From assembly GCA_902362865.1 (NCBI GenBank), contig CABIYE010000003.1, positions 1 to 64,000 of the forward strand: DNA of 64,000 nt. Direction: 5' to 3'. The translations under genes were made by a program, and so were the position numbers. Below the pieces are notes generated by a model. The model saw nothing but the letters and a program-made list of their open reading frames with translations. It made no database searches and was not told where the DNA came from. Shown piece by piece: positions 1 to 7,815 of the stretch (position 1 is the first letter of the stretch; every line of letters starts with the position of its first letter). This DNA comes from Clostridiaceae bacterium. Lineage in GTDB: Bacteria; Bacillota; Clostridia; Lachnospirales; Lachnospiraceae.

Positions 1-65
1 CGACAGCAATACTATGATTCCCTGAAAGAAGCAGCATAGGGTACAAAATCCTTGAGGAAAATGTG

Positions 66-848
66 TCAACTAATCTTGACAAAATCAGGCAGACACATTT
101 CAAGCATTCGGTCATAGATACGGGCGTGGGCGGTGTCCTGTGGATTTTGCAGTTCCGTAAGGCTTAGATTGGTGGTGACAATCAGCGGCTTGCGGCTGCG
201 GTATCGGCTGTCAATTACATTGTAGACCTGTTCCAAACCGTACTCCGTGCCACGCTCCATTCCAAAATCATCAAGTATCAGCAGAGGAAAACGGCAAAGA
301 CGCTCGATATACTCGTTTCGCCCCTCAAAGCTGGCGGTCAAATCATTCAATATCGCAGAAAAGTTTGTCATGCGGACGGAGATTTCCTGTTCCATAAGGG
401 CATTGGCAATGCACCCGGCAAAATAGCTTTTTCCTGTGCCTACCTTGCCCCACAAGAGCAGACCATAGTTGTTTTCTCTCATCTGCTCCCAATGCTCCAC
501 ATATAAATGTGCCTTGCTCATCTGTGGGCATTTGCCGTTGTCATGTGCAAAAGTCCATTCCTGCATGGTGAGGTCGGTAAAGCCCCGGCGTTTCAGTTCC
601 ATAACGGTGTCAAGGTGTCGCCTGCGTTCCTCGGCAGCTTCACGCTCCAAACGCTTTTCCCGTTGGCAGTCACATTCTGTCGGGTGTTTGTCATGCCCCA
701 ACCATGCAATGGTTTCTTTAGGAAAGTAGGCTTCTTTCGCCGTGCGGCACTTGCCGCAGTAAAGAAGACCATCCTCGCCTGTGTAGTCCTCCGGGTCAGC
801 GGTGGCAGTCATCATATTCAAAACGGTATCGGTAAAAAGTTCACTCAT
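66..848 (-). CDS. DnaC/IstB-like ATP-binding protein (mobilizable module copy)
   Basis: AAA+ ATPase of the DnaC/IstB-like family, which loads replicative helicase. Of 260 residues, an N-terminal Cys cluster (C31, C34, C59, C61) looks like a small zinc site. Walker A GKVGTGKS is near residues 134-141 and Walker B LLILDDFG near 189-196. The start is supported by GGAGGGCGAGAGTTT just upstream. It shares an ATGA overlap (845-848) with the replisome organizer before it, so the two are probably translationally coupled. It belongs to the relaxase/MobC/tet(W) module and is paralogous to the ATPase at 12,221-13,066, with identical spacing of Walker A and the first Cys pair. The role in element replication or maintenance is inferred from family and context. 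Confidence 0.85.
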   Translation of the reverse strand: MSELFTDTVLNMMTATADPEDYTGEDGLLYCGKCRTAKEAYFPKETIAWLGHDKHPTECDCQREKRLEREAAEERRRHLDTVMELKRRGFTDLTMQEWTFAHDNGKCPQMSKAHLYVEHWEQMRENNYGLLLWGKVGTGKSYFAGCIANALMEQEISVRMTNFSAILNDLTASFEGRNEYIERLCRFPLLILDDFGMERGTEYGLEQVYNVIDSRYRSRKPLIVTTNLSLTELQNPQDTAHARIYDRMLEMCLPDFVKIS

Positions 849-1588
849 AAACTCTCGCCCTCCTTAAAGGTGTAATCGGGTATGCCTTTTTTCGGTGGTT
901 TCCTGGCTTCGTCCTCCTGCACCCACTTGTATATCGTGGCTGCATGGCTACGGTATTTCGTTCCTTTGGACGCTATATGGGTAGATAGGCGGTCAATATA
1001 ATACTCCCACTTGTCGGGCAGTTCCGCTTTCAGCTCGTCAAGCTCCGTATTGGAAAGAAATACATTGTTGTATCTGCCATAGCAGCGGGCGGGGGCTTGT
1101 CCCGTTTCTAAATCTCTCTCTTTTTCTATCTCTATATCTATCTCTTTCTTTATCTCTATCTCTGGTGGACGATTGTCGGACAAATGTCCGCCGTTTGTCC
1201 GGGGCGGTGGCAAAGCCTTGTTTGCAAGCCTTGCCGCCCGTTTTCGTTCCGCTTCGGTAGAGGATTGACCTATCATCAGTTCAATATCGGTCATGTAGAG
1301 CAAACCGCCGTGTAGCTGCTCCACAAGCCCCAACTGCTGGAAAATCCCTAATGCCCGTTCTACTGTGCCTACCTGCTGTCGGGTAAGGGTGGCGATCATC
1401 TGTGCTGTGTAAGGGATATTCTCGTCAAGCTGCAACTTGCCGCCGTTTTTCAGCGATTTTAAGTACAGCTTCAAAAGAATGTTGGAATAGAGAATACCGT
1501 CCGGCATACTCTCCAACAGCACGATAGCGTCATCATCAAAATAGCTTTCTTTCAGTTTGAGGTAATAATATTTGCGGTTATCTGCCAT
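845..1588 (-). CDS. Replisome organizer (phage-type N-terminal domain) of the mobilizable module
   Basis: A 247-residue protein. Residues about 5-105 resemble the phage replisome organizer N-terminal winged-helix domain (start MADNRKYYYLKLKESYFDDD). A low-complexity charged linker follows at about 140-165 (EIEIKKEIDIEIEKERDLE). The C-terminal domain ends in a KGIPDYTFKEGESL-type tail, the same ending as the protein at 13,063. Proteins of this kind bind an origin and recruit the DnaC-like loader encoded next, with which it overlaps by 4 bp. A good RBS (GGAGGACACCGCCT) precedes the ATG. The linker DNA is a run of CTATCT/TTTCTATCTC units, prone to slippage. Function is inferred from family and from the repeated organizer-loader pairing in this window. 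Confidence 0.8.
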   Translation of the reverse strand: MADNRKYYYLKLKESYFDDDAIVLLESMPDGILYSNILLKLYLKSLKNGGKLQLDENIPYTAQMIATLTRQQVGTVERALGIFQQLGLVEQLHGGLLYMTDIELMIGQSSTEAERKRAARLANKALPPPRTNGGHLSDNRPPEIEIKKEIDIEIEKERDLETGQAPARCYGRYNNVFLSNTELDELKAELPDKWEYYIDRLSTHIASKGTKYRSHAATIYKWVQEDEARKPPKKGIPDYTFKEGESL

Positions 1589-1772
1589 AGGCGGTGTCCT
1601 CCTTTGGTTTCCAACGCTTGGAGTAATACCGGGGGCAGAGGATAATCACGGCTCGAAAACTCTGCTTGCAATCGTAGGTGCAACTCCGGCAAAGGTCGTT
1701 ATAGGTAATTCGGTTTCGGTGGTTGAGGAAAAAGCTCCATTCAAGCCGCCGTTTATTGCTCATGCGTGGCAT
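1578..1772 (-). CDS. Small cysteine-containing protein of mobile elements
   Basis: A 64-residue basic protein starting MPRMSNKRRLEWSFFLNHRN, with three Cys residues in LCRSCTYDC and one more near ILCPRY. That suggests a small metal-binding or nucleic-acid-binding protein. I chose the ATG at 1772 because AGAAAGGAG lies 7 nt upstream. The frame stays open to 1844 but has no RBS there. Its 3' end overlaps the start of the replisome organizer by 11 bp. Similar short proteins sit before the organizer gene in other Firmicutes elements as far as I recall. No function is claimed. Confidence 0.6.
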   Translation of the reverse strand: MPRMSNKRRLEWSFFLNHRNRITYNDLCRSCTYDCKQSFRAVIILCPRYYSKRWKPKEDTAYGR

Positions 1773-1974
1773 TGGTACGCTCCTTTCTGCCGTTTCCGTA
1801 GGTGTCACGGATAGGGCGTGAAAACTGTATCTTCTCGGTATCATTTTCGGGGATTTTTTGCCCTGTACGCCCTGTTTTGAGGTTGGGTAGTATTGCGGAT
1901 AGGGGTAAGGGCATATCCCTGTTTTTGTTTGGTTTCGGTATCATTTCGGGGCGGTTTTTAACGCTCCTGTTCAT
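1753..1974 (-). CDS. Possible small ORF bridging relaxase and the Cys-containing protein
   Basis: A 73-residue frame rich in Asn, Pro, Lys and Arg. It overlaps the relaxase stop by 17 bp and the next gene start by 20 bp, filling an otherwise empty gap. I see no clear RBS before its ATG and no recognizable domain. It may be translated by coupling to the relaxase, or it may be chance. Confidence 0.25.
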   Translation of the reverse strand: MNRSVKNRPEMIPKPNKNRDMPLPLSAILPNLKTGRTGQKIPENDTEKIQFSRPIRDTYGNGRKERTNATHEQ

Positions 1975-3583
1975 GCTTTTTCTGTCGGCTCGGCTCGCCG
2001 TGGTGCATTTGGGAAAGATTGCTTTTCATGGTCTGCAACTCTCTGACACGCTCTTTATTTGCCCGGTACTCGTTGTAAAGGGCGTTTTTCTCGGCGGTAA
2101 GCTGCTCGATTTCAGCCTGCAACGATTTATAGGTGGGCAGCTTGGTAATGCCTTTTTGCCGAAAATATCTTACGGCTGCGTCTGCTATGATAAAGTCGCT
2201 TTCATGCTTTTCCCGGTAGGCTTTGCGTGCCTTATCGGTTTTCTGCTTTTTCAATCCGTCCCGCACATCTCTTGTCTTGACATAGGCAAGCACCTGTTTC
2301 TGCAAGTCCTTTTTCTCACGGATAGCCGTTTCAATGGGCTTCAGCTTGGCGGTGCTGCTGTGTAAATCCGCATTGGCAGACACAAGGGCTGCGTCCAGTT
2401 CCTCCGGGGTAAAGCCGTATTGTTCCATAGCGGCAACGGTAGCCGCCATCTGTTTGAGGTTATGGACAGCCGCCCAACGGTCATAGCCGATACCTTTTCC
2501 CTCGGCTCGCTTCGCCGCACGGTCAACCATTCTCTGAATGTTGCCTGTCGGGGCGATTTTCTGCGTTTTTCCTCGCTCTGTGCGGTTTGTTTCAGCGGTA
2601 TGGTATTCGGGTATGGGTGCGGTCTTTTCGGCGGCTCTTTGGGCGTTCTGCTCCAAAAGGGCAAGAACGGCGGCACGGTCAAAATCATCTCCCAGTTTTC
2701 GGGCGGTAATGGGTTTTGTCCTGTCTGGGGTAAGGTAGGACAATCGCCCTCGGCTCTCTTTGACGGATATTCCATGCTGTAAGAGGATTTCGGAAAACTC
2801 ATCAAAGGTGGTAGCCCTATCAAGGGCGTTTCGTATGGTCTGCCGCAATTTTGCCTTGTCGGTTTCAAACTTGGTCTGCTTTACAGGCTGTCCGGCGGCA
2901 AGAGCAGCGGCATTTTCTTTATCAAGGGCAAGCTGCCCTTTCTTCTGTGCCCAATACTCACGCTCGGTAATGCGGTTTTTACTGCCGTGGAGCAGGTCAA
3001 TCTGATAGAGATTTTCCCGGTGGCACATCTCCATGACTTCGGCTTTGAAGTATTCCATAGCGGCGTCCGTACATCGGTGTTTGCACCCGGCACGGGTGTC
3101 TGCCGGTCTGTCCATGTAGGGCAATAGGGGTACTTCTTCAATCCGCAGGGAATTGATAACGATGTGAACATGAATATTGCCGCTGTGGTTGTGTCCGTCC
3201 GGGTGGGTGCAGACAATGGCTTGGTGTCCGGGGAAATGTTCGGCACAAAATTTCTCGCCCAATGCTTGCGCCCTGTCTACGGTCAATCCGTTGTCCGCTG
3301 CGTCCCATGGGTCAAAGGAAATGATATAGTGGTGGCTTTTCACATCTTCCCGTTTTTGGTTTTTGCCGTATCGGAGATTTGCCCGCATACAGGCAACGGC
3401 AAAATCTTCCTCGCCGCAGTTCATAGTGGCTATTCGGTAGTCCTCCCGGAGTATGAGCCGCCCGGCTTCGTCAAGGGCGGGTTTCATGGTAAACTCGTCA
3501 TGCTCAAAGGTTAGATATTGCTCGGCTGCACCGTAGTCCGCATTTTTAGAGCTGATATGCTTGAATGTTGCCAACAGCGTCAC
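1958..3583 (-). CDS. mobA: MobA/MobP-type relaxase
   Basis: Relaxase of the Relaxase/Mobilization nuclease family, which nicks oriT and pilots the strand during conjugative transfer. The 541-residue protein has an N-terminal Tyr region (NADYGAAEQYLTFEHDEF), a conserved segment SHHYIISFDP near residue 85, and the metal-binding His motif HNHSGNIHVHIVIN around residues 130-143. The C-terminal third is basic and probably coiled-coil. The start is non-ATG: GTG at 3583, or TTG at 3574 giving MATFKHISSKN, which fits how I remember relatives beginning. It overlaps mobC by 38 bp. It would need a coupling protein in trans, such as the TraG at 7,816. Confidence 0.9.
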   Translation of the reverse strand: MTLLATFKHISSKNADYGAAEQYLTFEHDEFTMKPALDEAGRLILREDYRIATMNCGEEDFAVACMRANLRYGKNQKREDVKSHHYIISFDPWDAADNGLTVDRAQALGEKFCAEHFPGHQAIVCTHPDGHNHSGNIHVHIVINSLRIEEVPLLPYMDRPADTRAGCKHRCTDAAMEYFKAEVMEMCHRENLYQIDLLHGSKNRITEREYWAQKKGQLALDKENAAALAAGQPVKQTKFETDKAKLRQTIRNALDRATTFDEFSEILLQHGISVKESRGRLSYLTPDRTKPITARKLGDDFDRAAVLALLEQNAQRAAEKTAPIPEYHTAETNRTERGKTQKIAPTGNIQRMVDRAAKRAEGKGIGYDRWAAVHNLKQMAATVAAMEQYGFTPEELDAALVSANADLHSSTAKLKPIETAIREKKDLQKQVLAYVKTRDVRDGLKKQKTDKARKAYREKHESDFIIADAAVRYFRQKGITKLPTYKSLQAEIEQLTAEKNALYNEYRANKERVRELQTMKSNLSQMHHGEPSRQKKHEQER

Positions 3584-3953
3584 CTACCTTTCGCAAGACT
3601 TCAAACTTCAAGGCGGCAAGGTCGGAAATGGCGGCTCTCACCTCAACGGACAGGGCATTATAGGGCGTTCCGTATTCATTGAGAGAATGTGCGATCTGAT
3701 TGAGGTTGCCACCGATTTTTCCGTATTCTGCGGTCAGCTTGCCAACAGCGGACAGCAGTTCATCATTGACCGGGGACACGGTAACAATGGGGCGAATGGT
3801 CGCCCTTGTTATGGCTTGCCGGATAAACTCGGCTTGGCTCATGTCATAGTTCTTTAGCCGTTCTGTGAAGTCAGCATATTCTTCCTCGGTCATGCGTGTC
3901 TTGACAACACGGCTTCGGTGGGGCGTATTGTATCGCTTTCCTATGGGTATCAA
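3546..3953 (-). CDS. mobC: MobC-like relaxosome accessory protein
   Basis: A 135-residue protein with a ribbon-helix-helix-like N-terminus (RVVKTRMTEEEYADFTERL) and the MobC signature GGNLNQIAHSLNEYG near residues 82-96. It helps the relaxase bind and melt oriT. Translation start is odd. The only near-start codon in frame is TTG at 3951-3953, directly against the AAAGGAG. The ideally spaced position (9 nt downstream) is an ATA at 3942-3944, where I would expect ATG. The candidate oriT lies immediately upstream. Confidence 0.85.
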   Translation of the reverse strand: MIPIGKRYNTPHRSRVVKTRMTEEEYADFTERLKNYDMSQAEFIRQAITRATIRPIVTVSPVNDELLSAVGKLTAEYGKIGGNLNQIAHSLNEYGTPYNALSVEVRAAISDLAALKFEVLRKVGDAVGNIQAYQL

Positions 3954-4568
3954 CTCCTTTCACTTACCGCCGTTTTGAGGGCGATTTTTTAAGTATTTTT
4001 CGGTGGGATTCTCAAGCGGCGAATGCCGCATAGCAGGGTTTGGGGAAGGCACTCCCCAACAAGATTTACCAAAGGGGCAAAACCGCAGATATGCGGATTT
4101 TGGCACCGTGGTAGAATCTTGCTCTAAGTAAGCCGTAGATTTCCCCTTGCACTTACTACTCGTATAGCTGCCGCCTGTTTTGGCCGGATTTCTGCAAAAA
4201 TCTTACGGCGTGGGGCGATTTTTACCCGCAGTTCTTTCTTTCCGCTAAAGATACATTTCAAAGGCCGCCAGCTACCCGCTTGCCGGGAATTTTCTCAAAT
4301 TTTCCTTTGCCTTAGAAATACAGAAAATGCAGATTTGGCTACCGCCGCAGAAAATTTTTTGTTTCCGGCTTCACCTACCTACTACGGATGACTTTGCGAT
4401 TTTGCCAAACGGATAAAGAAAAAAGCAGCAAATCTTTTTCAGACTTACTGCTTTCGCTGGCCGCCGATGGGCGGTGGATATTCAGTTTTGAAAGTTCAGG
4501 TCAGGTTGGCCCGATGATGGATAGCACAATAAATTCCTGTTTTCCCTTTAAGGCATTGTGCATTTTTT
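3954..4568. other. Non-coding region with candidate oriT
   Basis: About 615 bp without a convincing gene, upstream of mobC. It carries inverted repeats typical of transfer origins: TTGGGG-8 nt-CCCCAA at about 4041-4060, with GATTTACC just after, and CCGC-6 nt-GCGG at about 4083-4096. Position next to mobC/mobA is where a MobP-type oriT is expected. The exact nic site cannot be fixed from sequence alone. Confidence 0.45.
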
Positions 4569-4760
4569 CTATTTCTCTTGATGATTATTTTTTTCATAAT
4601 CAATCAATGTACCTATAACAATTCCAATCAACATTCCGATACCTGCACAAATAGAAATAGCAAAAAGATTTTGCAAAAACGCCCATGCCAACACACCTAT
4701 GCAACCACCGACAATAAATCCTGTTAATAAGCCAATAGTTAAGTATTTATTACTTTTCAT
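4569..4760 (-). CDS. Small two-helix membrane protein
   Basis: A 63-residue protein with two predicted membrane helices (about 8-30 and 33-52) rich in Gly and Ile, with GxxxG-type spacing (GFIVGGCIG, GIGMLIGIVIG), and a charged tail (DYEKNNHQEK). GGGGAG lies 10 nt before the ATG. It sits between oriT and tet(W) on the same strand. The Gly-zipper look resembles small membrane proteins of mobile elements, but I do not recognise a named family. Confidence 0.6.
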   Translation of the reverse strand: MKSNKYLTIGLLTGFIVGGCIGVLAWAFLQNLFAISICAGIGMLIGIVIGTLIDYEKNNHQEK

Positions 4761-4885
4761 ATTGCTATATCTCCCCTAAAAGTATATTTGTCGTTGGTTC
4801 TATTATACTATGACCTGCTTCCTTTAGGAATAGATCAATGATATTTCGCAATAGCCAGCAATGAACGCTTGCATTGCGCAAGACG

Positions 4886-6805
4886 TTACATTATCTTCTG
4901 AAACATATAGCGCACCTTGTCCAGGCGGCTGTTTGGACGGCGGGGCTGGATGACTGGCTTGCCGACAGCGGCCTGATACCCTTTCAGTTCTGTAAGGCAT
5001 ACGCTCTGCCCGTTGGTGTAAAAGGCCAGATCAGTACGGTATGCCTGTATACAGCGGGCGGGCATCTCGCCAGTAAAGACAACTTCATCCTTTTTTACCT
5101 GGACCGTTTCGATGGTGGCACAGTATTTCGGTGCATCATGATAAGCCCTGGAAAGATATTCCCGGGGCGCATAGAGGGTGAAGGAGAGATAAGGTTCCAG
5201 CAGTTGCGTCCCTGATTCCTTCAATGCCTGTTCCAATACAATCGGGGCCAATGAGCGGAAGTCCGCCGGCGTGCTGACCGGACTGTAATAAAGCCCGTAT
5301 TCAAAGCAAATCTTACAGTCCGTTACGTTCCAGCCGAACAAGCCCTGCTCCAGCCCGTAACGGATACCATCCCTGACAGCGTTTTGAAAACTCTGGTTCA
5401 AGTATCCCAGCGAAACCCGGCTCTCGTATTGTACACCGGAGCCAAGCGGGAGTGGTGTAACAGACAGTCCGATGGATGCCCAAAACGGGTTGGGCGGCAC
5501 CTCGATATGGATGGTGTGGCTGGCTGCTTTGAGCGGCCGCTCCATATAAATGACGGTGGGTTCCTTTACCACTGTTTCAAGCTTGTATTTTTCCGACAGC
5601 AAAGCGGAAACAACCTCCAACTGCACCCGGCCCAAAAAAGAAAGAATGATCTCATGGGTGATGGAATCCACCTCGCAGCGCAAAAGCGGGTCAGTATCCG
5701 CAAGTTGCGTAAGAGCGTCCAGCAGCCGTTCTCTTTGCGCTGCCGTTTTCGGCGCAATCGACGTCCGCAGCATGGGGAGGGGGTCCTCACGCCACCTTTT
5801 ACGAGGGAGCCGGGTTGGGTCCCCTAATACATCGTTTAACCTCACGCTGTCGCTGGGAAGGATAACAATTTCACCCGGATAAGCGGTGTCTGTCCGAACA
5901 ATTTCCCCTTTGGATGGAATACGCATCTCTGTGATTTTCAGCTTTTCTCTCCCGGCCAGGGCCACCGTATCCCGCAGGCGCAGCGTTCCGCTGTATAGCC
6001 GTAGATAGACACGCCGCTGGCCGCAATCTGTATACTCCACCTTGAAAACGCTGCCGCATAGGGCGGCGCTCCCCTGTTCCCCAATCGGTTGGAACAGCCC
6101 TGTCACCGCATCCATCAACGGTTGAATGCCAAGGCCCTTTTTGGCGCTGCCATAATAGACCGGGAACAGGGAGGCGTCTTGAACCCGCCGCTGTTCCTCC
6201 CGCACAAGTTTTTCCCGGCTGATTGGTTCTCCTGCGATATACTTTTCCAATAATTTATCGTTATTTTCGATGACCGCATCCCATGCTTCTATGTCGGTAT
6301 TTTCCTCCAGGACTATTTCCGGGGACAGCGACACCGTCTGCTTGATGATAATATCGGCGGAGAGCTTATCCCGAACAGACTGAACCACGCTCTGCAAATC
6401 AACGCCAGCCTGGTCGATCTTGTTGATAAAGATAACGGTGGGAATGTTCATTTTCCGCAGGGCATGGAACAGAATACGGGTCTGGGCCTGCACGCCATCT
6501 TTAGCGGAGATCACCAAGATGGCCCCATCTAAAACAGCCAAAGAGCGGTACACCTCCGCCAAAAAATCCATGTGGCCGGGCGTATCCACAATGTTGACTT
6601 TACATCTGTGCCACTGGAAGGAAGTGACTGCCGCTTGAATGGTAATCCCACGCTGCCGCTCCAAAAACATGGTGTCCGTCCTCGTTGTCCCTTTTTCGAC
6701 GCTCCCCGGTTCTGAAATGGCTCCGCTGGCATATAGCAGGCTCTCCGTCAAGGTCGTCTTTCCAGCGTCTACATGGGCAAGAATTCCAATATTGATTATT
6801 TTCAT
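4886..6805 (-). CDS. tet(W): Tetracycline resistance ribosomal protection protein Tet(W)
   Basis: A 639-residue translational GTPase related to EF-G that dislodges tetracycline from the ribosome. The sequence agrees with Tet(W) as I know it across nearly its full length and is clearly closer to it than to Tet(O) or Tet(M). G motifs: AHVDAGKT (10-17), DTPGH (74-78), NKID (near 128-131). The C-terminus keeps the [11 protein letters not shown] motif. No frameshift or stop is visible, so it should be functional. GGGAGG precedes the ATG. Expression is probably controlled by the leader peptide and hairpin upstream (6840-6909). It lies between the truncated maff2 gene and the mob genes, in a position typical of cargo. 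Confidence 0.97.
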   Translation of the reverse strand: MKIINIGILAHVDAGKTTLTESLLYASGAISEPGSVEKGTTRTDTMFLERQRGITIQAAVTSFQWHRCKVNIVDTPGHMDFLAEVYRSLAVLDGAILVISAKDGVQAQTRILFHALRKMNIPTVIFINKIDQAGVDLQSVVQSVRDKLSADIIIKQTVSLSPEIVLEENTDIEAWDAVIENNDKLLEKYIAGEPISREKLVREEQRRVQDASLFPVYYGSAKKGLGIQPLMDAVTGLFQPIGEQGSAALCGSVFKVEYTDCGQRRVYLRLYSGTLRLRDTVALAGREKLKITEMRIPSKGEIVRTDTAYPGEIVILPSDSVRLNDVLGDPTRLPRKRWREDPLPMLRTSIAPKTAAQRERLLDALTQLADTDPLLRCEVDSITHEIILSFLGRVQLEVVSALLSEKYKLETVVKEPTVIYMERPLKAASHTIHIEVPPNPFWASIGLSVTPLPLGSGVQYESRVSLGYLNQSFQNAVRDGIRYGLEQGLFGWNVTDCKICFEYGLYYSPVSTPADFRSLAPIVLEQALKESGTQLLEPYLSFTLYAPREYLSRAYHDAPKYCATIETVQVKKDEVVFTGEMPARCIQAYRTDLAFYTNGQSVCLTELKGYQAAVGKPVIQPRRPNSRLDKVRYMFQKIM

Positions 6806-6839
6806 GTGATTGTCCTCCCTTTACTGCCCCGAAGGGCAT

Positions 6840-6878
6840 AAAAATCCCCAGCAGTAAAATACTTTTACCACTGGGGAT
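6840..6878 (-). terminator. tet(W) attenuator hairpin
   Basis: Stem ATCCCCAG (6844-6851) pairs with CTGGGGAT (6871-6878), with an inner GTAAAA/TTTTAC pairing, and a T run follows on the minus strand. It overlaps the end of the leader peptide and lies just before the tet(W) RBS. This matches the transcription attenuation arrangement known for tet(M)/tet(O)/tet(W) leaders. Confidence 0.8.
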
Positions 6879-6909
6879 GATAATTTGCGGACATACACAT
6901 ATACAGCAT
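6865..6909 (-). CDS. tet(W) leader peptide
   Basis: A 14-codon frame encoding MLYMCMSANYHPQW, ending at the base of the attenuator hairpin. Short leader peptides at this position are known for ribosomal protection genes. Ribosome stalling under tetracycline is thought to favour readthrough into the resistance gene. The block upstream (about 6910-7040) is the conserved 5' region of this gene class. Confidence 0.65.
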   Translation of the reverse strand: MLYMCMSANYHPQW

Positions 6910-7099
6910 ACACCTGTTTGTGAGTGCTGTTTTTGGGGATATGTCAAAATTGATAAGGCAAAAGTATTCTTAAATTGGGTACAAAAAACTAAGCCCCTAC
7001 AAAAGGGACTATCATAATCCTTTGTTCCCACTATTTGATTATAGTTTTATTTAAGAATACCTTGCCGCATATTTTTTACTCCTTTTCTGGAATTGAATT

Positions 7100-7131
7100 A
7101 TTATATCACATCAGTATTATATCACATCAGT
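7100..7131. repeat. Perfect 16-bp tandem duplication
   Basis: ATTATATCACATCAGT occurs at 7100-7115 and again at 7116-7131, upstream of the tet(W) leader. It could be a slippage product or a pair of protein-binding sites. Confidence 0.8.
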
Positions 7132-7183
7132 TTTAGGAAAACAAGTATCTAAAAGAAATTTTTCTTCCCCTTATATGTAACAA

Positions 7184-7282
7184 TCATACCGGCTTCCTAA
7201 CGTTCAGAATGGTTTCTACTGTCTGCTGCGGTGTTTGGTTGGAATTGTCCAGCCAAAAGCCGATCCGTGGTGTTGTCTGCAT
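7184..7282 (-). pseudogene. 3' remnant of a possible P-loop kinase gene
   Basis: A short frame ends in GFWLDNSNQTPQQTVETIL, which resembles the C-terminal end of small P-loop phosphotransferases. No N-terminal domain or Walker motif precedes it, because the upstream frame loses similarity within about 30 bp. It is best read as debris beside tet(W) left by past recombination. The family assignment is tentative. Confidence 0.3.
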
Positions 7283-7466
7283 TTTACTAAATACAAATTC
7301 AATGTATACAGAAAGAAATATATAAGGAGTGGGAGGGATTCCGCCGTAGTCGGCATTGTAGGAAAATCCAAAAGTTTAGATTTTCTCAAAATGCTTATCT
7401 TTTGGTCTTTGGTTCGGAATAGTGTAGTGCTGGCGGTCTATCTATTGTTTTCGGTTGCTTGCTTCT

Positions 7467-7607
7467 TTACCGTACATGAGCATTGGCACCAGGGTTGTCG
7501 TTGCCGTAGCCTTCCAGCAGGTTGATCGCTCCCCAGATGCCGAGGCCGGCACCCAGTGCGATAACGAGGGTCTGAAGAACGGTTACTGCGCTGTTGAAAA
7601 ATGCCAT
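7467..7607 (-). pseudogene. maff2: Maff2 family membrane protein, 3'-truncated by insertion
   Basis: The start is MAFFNSAVTVLQTL, with AAGGAGG 9 nt upstream. One membrane helix (about 9-28) is followed by LLEGYGNDNPGA, the Maff2 signature. After this the frame runs only NAHVR and stops, at 46 residues in all. Maff2 proteins I know are about 70-80 residues and continue with a KSQG...GGG second helix, which is missing. The break marks the join between the conjugative element (TraG side) and the tet(W)/mob module. The missing 3' part should lie left of the window if the module inserted here. Confidence 0.8.
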
Positions 7608-7695
7608 AAATGTGTACCTCCTTGTACGTTGCGCCCTTATGGGCTGATGAATAGTGATTTTCCATCTGCATGTGCACCTGCAAATGGGCAAACAT

Positions 7696-7757
7696 ATAGC
7701 CAGGTCTCCAATCCCAATCAGAAACCTGGCTATGTAAAGAGGCGGCAGCTCGCCGCC
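7696..7757. other. Two hairpins between traG and maff2
   Basis: ATAGCCAGGT (7696-7705) pairs with ACCTGGCTAT (7724-7733). GGCGGC (7741-7746) pairs with GCCGCC (7752-7757). No T run follows, so they look more like mRNA stability or processing structures in the transfer operon than a terminator. Confidence 0.45.
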
Positions 7758-7815
7758 CCTTATCTTATTCTGTTACCAGCAGCGTACCCTTGACATCTTC
7801 GTCACCGGAACAAAC

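Noticed and set aside
507..875. Plus-strand open frame opposite the DnaC-like gene
   Set aside because: Antisense shadow of a well-supported gene, without a family signature.
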